Position numbers and translations under genes: made by a program
The notes under the pieces: model-generated
The model's input: only the letters and a program-made list of their open reading frames with translations
Database searches by the model: none
Told to the model about the DNA's origin: nothing
Shown: one piece after another, positions 11,301 to 19,206 of the stretch
Layout: every line of letters starts with the position of its first letter
Numbering within the stretch: position 1 is the stretch's first letter
NCBI GenBank assembly: GCA_914767715.1
Contig: OU612071.1
Span: forward strand, 11,763,493 to 11,827,492
DNA: 64,000 nt
From: Membranipora membranacea
Taxonomy: Eukaryota; Bryozoa; Gymnolaemata; Cheilostomatida; Membraniporidae
Reading direction: 5' to 3'

Positions 11301-13628
11301 CAATGGATGAAAGCTTGCAAAACTTCTCCAATAGCTTCAACCATACGCTTGAAAACATTGAATCAAAGATGAACAAACACATTGAGATGATGGCCTCAAT
11401 GAATGACACGGCCTCGGCTGAGAGAAACTCCTTGTACATACAGTTAAACAAACTGGACAAGTCAACAGCGATGGCAATGGCTGAAAACTTGCAAAACGTC
11501 TCAACTATCCTGAACCAATCCCTAGAAAATATTGAATCAAACATGAACCAACATATCGAGATGATGGCATCAATGAACGATTCCGCCTCGGCTGAGAGGA
11601 GCTCCTTGTACACTGAGTTAGAAAACCTGGATAAGTCCACTACAATGGCAATGGCTGAAAACTTGCAAAACATCTCAACTATCCTTAACCATACGTTTGA
11701 AAAAATTGAATCAAACATGAACCAACACATCGAGATGATGGCCTCAATGAACGATTCGGCCTCAGCTGAGAGGATCTCCTTGTACGCACAGTTAGAAAAC
11801 CTGGATGAGTCAACAACCACGGCAATCAATGAAACCTCCCAACACATCTCGAACATCAACATGACGATTAATGAACAGACAGCAATGATAGAGTTGATGA
11901 AAGTGACAAATACTATGGCGAAAGCCTACTCCTGTGAGTGAATTGAGTCATTCGTATACACTTATGTTATGTATTATAAAGAGGAGCCATAGGGCATATG
12001 TAGGCGCAAGTATTTCATTCTTGTTAGGACAATTTTAGCCGGAAGAGCATCCAGGACCATGTGCTCCTGTTTACCAAATTTAGTCATTGGGTCATTATCA
12101 AGTTTTTATTATGCATTGCTGGCCCCAAGTGCTCATGTTATACACTAGCTTACGCTCCAAAAGTGTGTCATTTTGTCACGATATCAAATCAATCATCTTC
12201 TAGCAGTCCATTGGGTCAACACTATAATGGTAAGAAAGAGGGATGTCAATCATTGTGCTAAAAAAATATTGAGAACGTTTTTCTGCTCATGCAATGCAAT
12301 CAAGACTTGATTGATAACGTCCAATATTTGGTGCCAATAACCATGACATTTTGCTAAAAGACCTTTCATAGAGCCATGATTCTTGGCTAGATGCTAAAGT
12401 GGACTATGATCTCATTAGTCATCACTGAGGTTGGGCACCTTAACTCTCAATGTTCAATGTTGATGCTGTGAGAATTATTATAATCTTCAATGCATTTTTA
12501 CAACACTAAATCATCAACTTATCAATACTACATATTTAATAATAATTATAATGTTTTTTTAAGGTGGTAAATGTACCAATGAGTCAAGCGCTTGCACACT
12601 TGGAGACTATTCAAAACTCACCTGCCAGAGGGGCTTTCTTAAGTCTCATGATGGCTTTGATGATCCAAGTACATACTCCTCCTTTGGTCAAATTAGAACA
12701 AATCTGAAGAATCCGGGATTTAAAGGACTCAAGATTACACTTCACCAGTTTGATGTTAGTTGAGTATTTATATACATGAAGACTTTCATGGTAGATTGAT
12801 TCTTGAATGGTTCATCATTTTGGCAGGAAAATGACCCACGCTGCTGCTCTGTGTATGATATATAGTTGATATACTGGTAGAAACTGATTGTCTCGTTATA
12901 ATTCATACCATTCTAAGTCCATTTCTCCAGATGCACTTGTTAATAGTTATCCACAAAATTGAGTCTTAGCTCAGTTTAATATAATTCCAGATAAATAAGG
13001 GCATTCTGATCAATAAGAAAGTTTCTACTGTTGATAAATACACAAATTGTTCCCAATTATTTACGCATTCAATATTTTGACTGTTAAAATCTAATATGTG
13101 CTTCGTTTCCATATGTTAGGATATAGGAGAATTTGTAGCGCAGTTCATATGGTGAACAAAGCATCCCTACCAAAGCACACATTAATTTGTTGTGCTATAA
13201 CCCCACAATGATTATTTGCTTGAATGGGAAATAGTGGTATGAATTTCACCTTGATTTAATTGTGAGAGAATGAGTGTCATATTGATTTTGTTGAGTTGAT
13301 TTTTTTTGGATGCATTTTGCGTTATATTGTTACACATTCTCTTTTATAGTCAAACCCTCCATCTAACGACGATTGCGATTCAGATTTTCTCTATATATCC
13401 GTATCTAGAAAGAACTTTAAGCACTGTGGCACTGCAATAGTTGATTTAGTACTATACTTTGATGTATCAGCGGTAGTTGAGGGATTCATACAGATAAGTT
13501 TTTTTGCTGTAACTAACAACCAATATAGCGGTTTTATGATTGAGTTCGATTTCCAATTAATGCCTTTTCCTGAATCAGCTTACAAATCAACCGAGAATGA
13601 TGTGGTATATTTTATTGAGAGTACATGA
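2146..13628 (+). CDS. Type II membrane protein with coiled-coil stalk and CUB-like domain (copy A, 11 coding exons)
   Basis: Gene model: 2146-2353, 4547-4651, 5091-5153, 5689-5769, 7030-7110, 7664-7744, 8408-8488, 9141-9221, 10788-11933, 12564-12754, 13350-13628. The exons total 2397 nt, 798 codons plus TGA, with no internal stop; every intron starts GT and ends AG. Introns are phase 1 except the last (phase 0). Order in the protein: basic cytoplasmic tail (about residues 1-19), one membrane segment (about 20-43), linker exons, five 27-residue repeats, a long helical stalk rich in N-glycosylation sequons, then a CUB-like domain. The lack of a signal peptide and the early membrane anchor imply type II topology. 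I do not recognise a named ortholog. A role as a cell-surface binding receptor is inference from architecture. The start is the only ATG before the membrane segment; a further 5'-UTR exon is possible because a CAG acceptor-like site lies near 2054. Confidence 0.85.
2460..2545 (-). repeat. tRNA-derived SINE-like head
   Basis: On the minus strand an A-box-like segment (TTGCGCAATCGGTTAGCGCG) is followed by a B-box-like GTAGGTTCGAATTC. No paired acceptor stem is visible, so this is a SINE remnant and not a tRNA gene. A second A-box-like segment on the plus strand (GATGGCGCAGTCGGTTAGGG) starts head-to-head beside it at 2547. Copy B has it at 34635-34720. Confidence 0.55.
2950..3110. repeat. Head-to-head pair of tRNA-like SINE fragments
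   Basis: The plus strand at 3041-3094 has TAGCGCAGTGGTAGCGGCG then a weak B box (GGTTTGTGACCC). The minus strand at 2950-3010 has GGTAGTGGCGTTGCCTGCC then CTGGGTACAACACCC. The two heads share the segment GGCGTTGCCTGC and diverge from each other in opposite orientation. Counterpart in copy B near 35110-35270. Confidence 0.5.
3530..3735 (+). repeat. tRNA-derived SINE (family 1)
   Basis: A-box-like ATAGTGGTTAAGTTCGTGG at 3542-3560 and B box TGGTTCGAGTCCAGG near 3580, followed by a body with repeated CCCGAC words. Further copies lie at 35712-35917 and, only in copy B, at 40594-40785. In each case it is followed by a shared module starting CAGCATAGATTGAAAGG (or a close variant) that leads into a MITE. 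Confidence 0.6.
3847..4043 (+). mobile_element. Degenerate member of the GGTCTTTCAATTAGA MITE family
   Basis: Recognisable inner words (TTTCAATTAGAATG, ACTATCACCCGCTGAAAATTATC, CGATTTTGGC) in family order, but the G/C-rich ends are worn. It sits in the intron before exon 2 and is followed by a GATT microsatellite. Copy B equivalent about 36030-36226. Confidence 0.5.
4045..4100 (+). repeat. (GATT)n-type microsatellite
   Basis: Imperfect GATT/GATC tandem words in the intron between exons 1 and 2. It is slightly longer in copy B (about 36230-36285). Confidence 0.7.
4386..4413 (+). repeat. Poly-C tract
   Basis: A homopolymer C run in the intron before exon 2. Its length differs in copy B (about 36583-36597), as expected for a slippage-prone tract. 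Confidence 0.75.
4547..4651 (+). CDS. Exon 2: linker (copy A)
   Basis: A 105-nt exon, phase 1 at both ends, with acceptor TTGAAG before 4547 and donor GTGAGA at 4652. It encodes a start GGTTNEPHGGTFDV followed by a charged helical segment (ARIDTLSRAQKENHQ). Copy B changes one arginine to leucine. It can be skipped or duplicated without breaking frame. Confidence 0.8.
5091..5153 (+). CDS. Exon 3: short helical linker (copy A)
   Basis: A 63-nt symmetric phase 1 exon with acceptor TTTGTAG and donor GTGAGT. It encodes 21 residues including the charged run TKRQKKNDDEIQNL, which suits a continued helix. It is too short to find as a standalone reading frame; support is the splice sites, the frame, and conservation in copy B (37277-37339). 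Confidence 0.75.
5689..5769 (+). CDS. Repeat exon 4a, 27 residues (copy A)
   Basis: First of five 81-nt phase 1 exons, each spliced from a TTTTTGAAG acceptor to an ACTCG|GTGAGA donor. It encodes a module beginning YPSKQPVEDTTFQG and ending MSQQL. The surrounding intron sequence is shared between exons, showing that exon and flanks were copied together. Confidence 0.8.
5845..6082 (+). mobile_element. MITE family member in the 4a-4b intron (copy A)
   Basis: Full-length but with worn ends (GGGGTATCCTTTGATTAG at the left, AATTGAAAGGCCCC at the right). It carries the inner landmarks GATGCGCTACTAAAGCAAGT, ATCACATCGCTCAAAATTAT and the palindromic GCTCACTGAGTGAGC-type words. Copy B has it at 38031-38267. 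Confidence 0.7.
6093..6456. mobile_element. 364-bp inverted-repeat element (ends ACCCTATAGGAGTTTA), copy A
   Basis: A perfect 16-bp terminal inverted repeat: ACCCTATAGGAGTTTA at 6093-6108 and its complement at 6441-6456. The interior has several AATTTCGCTA-like words and, at 6212-6292, a minus-strand SINE head. There is no coding capacity, so it is a non-autonomous DNA element. In copy B the left ~195 bp is missing and only the right part remains. Confidence 0.75.
6212..6292 (-). repeat. tRNA-like SINE head inside the 364-bp element
   Basis: The minus strand reads GGCAGTGTGGTGTAGTGTTC (A-box-like) and then CTGGGTTTGAATCCCAGC (B-box-like) at the expected spacing. It is absent from copy B. Confidence 0.5.
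7030..7110 (+). CDS. Repeat exon 4b, 27 residues (copy A)
   Basis: The second 81-nt repeat exon. The module begins YPTKQPVGDTTIQGHQG and contains NRQKSQQL instead of NHQMSQQL. The split codon gives alanine. Both splice sites are intact. Copy B keeps this divergent version at 39019-39099. Confidence 0.78.
7664..7744 (+). CDS. Repeat exon 4c, 27 residues (copy A)
   Basis: The third 81-nt repeat exon, module YPTKQPVENTTFQGPQG with VYHQMSQQL at the end. It carries an NTT sequon. It is identical to exon 4d because both lie in consecutive 744-bp units. It has no counterpart in copy B. Confidence 0.78.
8408..8488 (+). CDS. Repeat exon 4d, 27 residues (copy A)
   Basis: The fourth 81-nt repeat exon, base-for-base the same as exon 4c and exactly 744 bp downstream, flanks included. 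This points to a very recent tandem duplication, or to an assembly stutter. It is absent from copy B. Confidence 0.72.
9141..9221 (+). CDS. Repeat exon 4e, 27 residues (copy A)
   Basis: The fifth 81-nt repeat exon, module YPTKQPVGDTTVQGPQG ending NHQMSQQL, phase 1 at both ends. It splices to the long stalk exon. Copy B has the equivalent at 39643-39723, with a glycine-to-aspartate change. Confidence 0.78.
9411..9901 (+). mobile_element. MITE family member split by unrelated sequence (copy A)
   Basis: The left half begins GGGGATCTTTCAATTAGAAT and the right half ends GCGATTTTGGCTGTTTTTAA then CCCCC. About 250 bp of unrelated sequence separates them. Copy B equivalent is about 40896-41387. Confidence 0.5.
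10009..10666. mobile_element. 658-bp MITE with ~75-bp terminal inverted repeats and TTAA ends (copy A)
   Basis: The left end TTAAAGTGAAGG with TTTTTGGTATCATTCT and CTCAGTCTAATTTAGAAAAC is mirrored at the right by GTTTTCTAAATTAGACTGAG, AGAATGATACCAAAAA and CACTTTAA. TTAA at both borders fits a TTAA target duplication, as in piggyBac- or Kolobok-type elements (family inference). It has no transposase. It sits in the intron just before the stalk exon and contains a 16-bp-stem hairpin at 10469-10515. Confidence 0.78.
10788..11933 (+). CDS. Exon 5: coiled-coil stalk with 58-residue repeats (copy A)
   Basis: A 1146-nt exon, acceptor TTGATTGCAG and donor TCCT|GTGAGT. The first half is charged and helical (SLGTKITELTKEFGRQATDI onward). 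From 11255 it contains three full 58-residue repeats, each starting SLYxQLxxL and ending in a block like MMASMNDSASAER, followed by a partial fourth. I count many N-x-S/T sequons (NES, NAS, NMS, NAT, NGT, NHT, NDT, NQS and others), so the stalk should be heavily glycosylated if extracellular. Leucine and methionine spacing suggests a coiled coil and probable oligomerisation. Copy B has the same length with about 11 amino-acid changes. Confidence 0.9.
11255..11776 (+). repeat. Three in-frame 174-bp repeats within the stalk exon (copy A)
   Basis: Units 11255-11428, 11429-11602 and 11603-11776 are each 174 bp (58 codons), with a degenerate partial unit after them. The most conserved part of each unit encodes HIEMMASMNDxASAER. 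Repeat length is a multiple of three, so unit gain or loss preserves the frame. Confidence 0.85.
12564..12754 (+). CDS. Exon 6: first half of CUB-like domain (copy A)
   Basis: A 191-nt exon starting in phase 1 (acceptor TTTTTAAG) and ending in phase 0 after GAT with donor GTTAGT. It encodes CGGKCTNESSACTLGDY, then a second cysteine-containing patch (KLTCQRGF) and a strand-like stretch ending LKITLHQFD. This resembles the first half of a CUB domain, where a Gly-rich start and an I-x-L-x-F-x-x-F-D strand are typical. Cysteine spacing is non-canonical: four cysteines fall close together. Confidence 0.75.
13350..13628 (+). CDS. Exon 7: second half of CUB-like domain and stop (copy A)
   Basis: A 279-nt terminal exon after acceptor TTTTATAG, read in phase 0 to TGA. 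CUB-like features: a cysteine followed by SDFLYISV, then KHCG, then strands around LVLYFDVSA and EGFIQI, then YSGFMIEFDFQL, like the final G-F-x-x-x-F/Y strand of CUB domains. It diverges strongly from copy B in patches while those core strands are invariant. The frame stays open in both copies despite about 13% nucleotide difference, which supports it being coding. Confidence 0.78.
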   Translation, partial: SNPPSNDDCDSDFLYISVSRKNFKHCGTAIVDLVLYFDVSAVVEGFIQISFFAVTNNQYSGFMIEFDFQLMPFPESAYKSTENDVVYFIEST

Positions 13629-13663
13629 GTATTATGATGATGATGATTTTTAATTTTTTTTAG

Positions 13664-13783
13664 TTCAATTTCAAATTAATGGCTTTAACTGAATCAGCTT
13701 ACAATGCAACCACAGATGGTGTGGAATATTATTTGGATTATGCTGTTTATTTTTTTGAGTATTATGAAACTTATTATTCATGA
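13664..13783 (+). other. Duplicate of the exon 7 3' end: possible alternative last exon (copy A)
   Basis: After a TTTTTTTTAG acceptor-like site, a 40-codon frame (FNFKLMALTESAYNATTDGV and onward, ending TGA) parallels the end of exon 7 (FDFQLMPFPESAYKSTEND). It looks like a small tandem duplication of the exon's 3' part. The frame is also open in copy B (45406-45525). It may be an alternative terminal exon or 3'-UTR debris. Confidence 0.45.
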
Positions 13784-13856
13784 ACTTTTTTTCCATGTGA
13801 AAAACCAATATGTCTTATTTAATTTTAACTGTCTTATTTTGATTTATAAGAAATTG

Positions 13857-13862
13857 AATAAA
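13857..13862 (+). promoter_or_regulatory. Candidate polyadenylation signal AATAAA (copy A gene)
   Basis: An AATAAA hexamer lies about 230 nt downstream of the exon 7 stop, in AT-rich sequence on the gene strand. It is conserved in copy B at 45599-45604. Other AATAAA words occur in this AT-rich DNA, so the assignment rests on position. Confidence 0.45.
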
Positions 13863-16800
13863 ATCTTATTTCAAAGCTTTCATTAATTATTGCTTATGAT
13901 GTCAGTACAGAGTTAATGCATAAGGATATAAAATTATATGGGAAGCCTTGGCGATTAGAAGACAGCTATATTATGAATGTTTATTGGGTCAGGTTTCAGA
14001 ACTCAAAATTTCATAAAATTATGCATGTAGAAATAGAAGGAAAGCCAACCCCTGAGTTCATCTCTTTATCTGGAAAGGTTTTGCATGATGTTGTGAGCTC
14101 TCAACAAATCTTATTCCGACAACAAACAATATTGATCTGATGGGTGTAAGGACAGTCTGAGCCAATTATTGAGTAACTCTGTGATAGATCCTCTCTTGTG
14201 TGGCTCTGGCGCTGGTCCAAGCGATCAATTGATTCATTTAAAATCGAAAGCGACTGACAAAAGTCTGGCTCAGATCAGGGAGAATGGAAAATTTTTCCTG
14301 CTCAGATTCACAGCTAGCCCTTAAAAGCGTCCGGGATGGCGATCGCCATCCCGAATGCTTTTAAGGGCTGATTGTGCTCAGATCGAAGTCTTCTGCCAGT
14401 GTAGTGGTAGTTTTTTCCCTGTTTTACAACATAAAAACTACAGTATAGCAGAAGATCCTTCAATTATGAGGTAGGCCTATCACTCTCTTTTGTCTAAGGA
14501 CATCAATTTGTTTTCGCAATTGCACGAGCTGTGCTGTCCACCAGAAAAAAGACATCATGAATCATACCTTGTGCTAAATTGTCTGAACAATTTATTCATA
14601 ATTGCTTGCAGAACTTTCGTAGGACTAAAGAGTTATCGAGCCTCTGATGCAATACTGTTGGCTGGCTTTTCCCTCCAGCCACAGGTGTGTTTTCAACCTG
14701 GCGCTAACGGTTTTCAAGCGGATTGTGGTTCTGTACAGGGGCGTAGAGAGTTACCCCAAACATATCTGTGGTTGAATTTGTAACCTAATAATAAGCTAAA
14801 CACGAGATCAAGCTTGATTCATTTGCTAAAATAGTTCATTGGTTGCACCCCACCCCCCCTCCCTACACTGGTCACACTGCAGGCAAAAATGATGGGGCTT
14901 GACCAGTAGTTGGGGGCCCACTCCAAACACATCTTGCTGTTCATGATAAGCTGCAGAACTCAATATTTGCCTTTCGATGGCCACTGAGAACGGCGGGATA
15001 GAGGCTTATGGATGTTAATTTTTTTACATTGAGAAGTAGGCGGGTTTTTTGAGAAGTAGGTTGAAGTATGATTCCAGGCTTGATGAAGAGGACTTGCTTG
15101 GTGTGGTGTAGAATCATGCAATATACATTCTCCTTCGTTTATTTTGTGATTCATAGCAATATTATCTGCATATTTGACAAATAGATGGACAGAAGTCATT
15201 TGTGAACACATTCCAGGGAGACGGCCTAAGAACTGTCCCATGGTACTCCTGGGGTTATATCCTTGAGAAAGGACATGTATCATCTGATCTTTACACAATG
15301 CTGGCAATTGTTCAGAACTCACAATCACACTTAACTTTTTAATTGATGCTCCACTACATGAGCTGTCAGATAATAAGACTCCAGATAAAATCATCTATAC
15401 TTGCCGGTTTTGCTGAGGCGCATTTCAGGAATTGATAGCAGTTGGTGCTAACTCAACGTCATGATTATTTTTATTCGATTGCGCTCTACGAGAGCTATCA
15501 TACTAAACGACCTCTTATTATAAAATGTTAATAAATAGTTTACTTGTAATAAATATAGGTATAGTGATTTGTTCTTGATATATTCTTGTGCAAAAATTAT
15601 TAAGATTTTATAACTTTAATAGCACAATGCAACTGTATTGCAACATCATCACCACTTAAACTGAAAATTGAAAATGTGAGCAGACGTGAAAAATACAAAA
15701 ATACGTCTAGTCTTAATTTTTACAAGTACAGACAATTCCCAACTTTAAACCTACACAATAACGCAAAGATGCAAAAGAAATATCGGTCATAGATGCAATC
15801 AGAGAAAAAGCTGTATCAACAACTGAACGCTGTGTAGAGAAAAATTTGATGCTGCACACCGCATATCAGCTATGAAGGAGGGAAAGAAATATCATTGACT
15901 TAAATTATTTGTCCTGATGTCGATAACCTTATAAGGCTGTCAGTCTAAGAAGAGTTACGCTGCTTGAGTATTTAGGCATTGAAGTCTGAATCGTCATAGC
16001 TACAAAATAAACAGCAAGGTTGATAGTAAGACCATAAGTCTTTATCTGTAGATATAACTTAATGAAGTATGAACCAACAAGTTATTTACTAACAACAAGG
16101 TTAACACTTGAGGTACCAATGCTATCATTTGACCACATACGTGTTACTCCTGCCCAATCCGGAATGAGTTGATTCTTAACATTCATAATATATCCATGTT
16201 TATGATAACAATATGGGTTTTTGGCTTGAGAAGCATTGATTTCAATGTATTACCTAGTTTCCAGAACAGTACAGCCATTATAGCTTTAATACAAGTTTGT
16301 TGTCAGAGTGCTTACCTTACTGGATCTCGTGTCATCATGTCCTTGCATCACTTTCACCTGCTTCGGTTTTGCTGTAATCAGATAAAATCAATTATAGATG
16401 ATGACTTTTGGTCAATTAGAAATTTGAGACACACATCTCAGATACACCCACACAGCCTCCCCATTTCACCAGAATTATATATATTACATATTAATTTTGG
16501 TAGGTCATAGGTCTGGGGACTGTTGTACGGAACCAAAGATATGATGGGTTACTTTAAAAAGAATAAACTGGAGAAGTCTGTTTGTGAGCTGACAGTTTTA
16601 ACAGACTCACTATAACATAGCTTAGTTTTGTTTTTTTAGTTTTACAGGCATCAGGCTAGCATCTATAACTTGTCTCACCTTTTGTTCAATTTGGATTTAT
16701 GATTTTTACACACTAAATTTGCAGCCAAAATCATTATCATGACTTCAAGTCCAAGTGGATTTGATTTCACATTCACTCCGGAGAGGCATTTTTGATCAGG

Positions 16801-19100
16801 CGGTGAGCGATCAGGAGGATTTTAAAATTAAAAACTGCCCGTAACTGAGTGATCATGACATGTTAGGGAGCTCGTTACCAAATCATGCAGTCATTGTTAA
16901 AATACACAGAATATGCAATTTGGGAAAAAATTTTCCCATTTGGCAGACCAAATAAGCGATGATTTTGAGCAAAGTGCGAGCGATGATTTGCTTTAAAAAG
17001 CCTCGCTCTTTATAATTGAACGACCATATAAGCTCTCTTGCTAAAGAGTATGCAGATAGAACGGTCATTTTGCAGTTTTTATGGACAATTAAGGACTTCT
17101 GTAAAGATACTCATCAGCTTAACAAAAACAAACTAAAATTCATTATGTAACAAACCCATGTATTATGTATTCAAATTAACAGTTCTTTTGTTTCACCAGC
17201 TTAAGCTGGAGACTCGTTTCAACTCCAAACTAGTTGTCACTGCTCTCATCTGCAGGATTAGGTTCAGTCCAATTTCGGGGGACAATAGAGTGATTTACTC
17301 TTCAAACAGGGGATCCAGGGTGCAATATTGTGCCAGGAGTGTATTTGTTGCAGCTTCTGGCTACCTCCCAACATCTTTATGGGGTGTTGGCCGTCCGTGA
17401 TTGGTCTGGGGGGATTTGGGCCCGCCCTGGTCTTTGTGTTGGTGTGTTCCCTGTATACCTGGTAAAACTTATCCTGTTTCAGTGTTCTTTTATCAGTCAG
17501 TGCACTCAGCGCATTAGCAATTGAACTCAGACAGTTTTGAAAGTATATCGAAGTCTATTTTACAAAATCAGTTTAGAGGAAAGAAGGCAAAAGGTACGAA
17601 TATTAATCTTATCATTATACGGCAACCTGCATTCTTCATTCAAGGATTAATTATATTATATATACCTTAAATTGTGTAAAGGCTCAATTTGACACCTTAT
17701 CATTGTACGTTTTGGAAATAACACTTTACTTTAAAAGTTGTTAAGTAAGAGTACAAAGTTGACTTTTTGAGAACTGTGTTATGCGTTTATATTATTGTTT
17801 AATAATGACATATGACATGTAGTCATTGTTTGTGTAAATCTTTTATAGATTTCACGGTAGTTATCTCAGTATACATTAATTGACAATAGTCTGAGTTACG
17901 TCAGTAAAATCCCAAGTCAAAATTCCCCTAAGCTGAACGTCTAATGATAGGGAATCATTAAAACTTCCCTTGGGGAATTAAGATCAGAGACTGCCAAAAT
18001 CACTATCCAATCGTGGAGCTGAGCATGCGGGTCCAGCTAGTGATCTCAGTTCCCAATGGCCGACTATTTGATGAATATATGATTATGTACATTCTGAATA
18101 AACTATTTGGGAGCAATAGGACAAATATTGATAAATGAATGCCAAGACTGGGCAATCCAGAACAAGATGCGCCTAAACATCGCTCTGATGAAAATATCAT
18201 GGTCCAACACCTCTCTTCACTTCCCCATTGCTTAACATGCAAATTATGTTGACTTCTCACCTCCAAAAGCCTGCTTCAGGTTCTTTCAATTCTCTAACCA
18301 GACCACTCAAATGGACTGCTTCTGCTCTGTCATACTTGAGAGTATCGGATGGAAACTGATTGTAAGATTTTCTTCGGCGCTCCCACAAACACAGCAAGTG
18401 CATTTTTACAGGTTTACCAGCTAATTTTGCCTAAACTGACTCGTCTGCATAAAGCGCCCCAAATTGATTTTGCTAAAATCATTTAAAACCTCTCTCACCA
18501 AAATTTCAATTGCAAATCCACCAGGCAACATTTTCATGCCTCAATATCACTGACCGCAGTATTATCAACTTGCCTAGGTCCTGTTTTGACATCAGTCATA
18601 CTAATCATTTTAATTTCGAGAAGGGGTGCAACAGGTTGACCTAATTTAATTACAGGTGTATTACCTAATGGTGAGCATGGCGACTTCCAATGACATAAAT
18701 ATGCTGTCCTAGAAGGCTAGAGCATGCATCCCACAAGGAACCGGGATTTTATGACAATCGGGGCATTACAGACATATCCAGACATGTTTTAGACACAGGC
18801 ACTCGATGATTATTCGCTTACTTTTTCCGCCATCTGTTTTCAGTAGTTTCGGAAATATGACCATCTGATAATTGCACTCTCGGTAACAACGTGCCCTCAT
18901 CCAGATACCTAGTTGAAAAAAGGTAATACTGGGGTCAACAGCAGACTCTAGTCACACTACCATGTATGTTTCAATATCTATTTTGCCTTTAACGGATAAG
19001 GAGTTGCCTGCTCTTGATACCCGAGCAAGCAACTCCCGCTTACAGGTAACTGTGGGTTGCCTGAGCAATGAAACTGATGTTTTATTGGCGTTGACCAGTT
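13863..19100. other. Intergenic region without a recognisable gene (copy A)
   Basis: Several reading frames of 60-144 codons occur (for example 13916-14140 plus, 14490-14783 plus, 14960-15394 minus, 16169-16510 plus). I recognise none, and none has splice or motif support. Conservation in copy B means little here because that whole stretch is nearly identical between copies. It contains the 54-bp palindrome at 14316 and worn MITE-like pieces near 16790-17060 and 17990-18200. Counterpart: about 45605-50900. Confidence 0.5.
14316..14369. repeat. 54-bp near-perfect palindrome (copy A)
   Basis: The arms AGCCCTTAAAAGC and GCTTTTAAGGGCT enclose CGGGATGGCGATCGCCATCCCG, centred at 14342/14343. Only a 3-nt spacer on each side (GTC and AAT) fails to pair. 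Copy B has the same sequence at 46058-46111. Confidence 0.9.
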
Positions 19101-19206
19101 TTTATTCATTCTTAACGGGTGTAGTCACATACACAAAGTAATAAATTATATATATATACAAATATATATAAATGAAGACTGACATCTGCTGGTTTTCTGT
19201 TTGCAG

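Noticed and set aside
11227-11862. 211-codon minus-strand frame opposite the stalk exon (also 42914-43549)
   Set aside because: It is the antisense shadow of the 58-residue coding repeats; the plus-strand frame has splice-site, frame and cross-copy support, while the antisense reading is a low-complexity mirror.
14960-15394. 144-codon minus-strand frame (also 46702-47136)
   Set aside because: The longest unassigned frame in the intergenic part, but with no recognised motif, splice context or homology I can name; conservation between copies is uninformative because the whole region is nearly identical.
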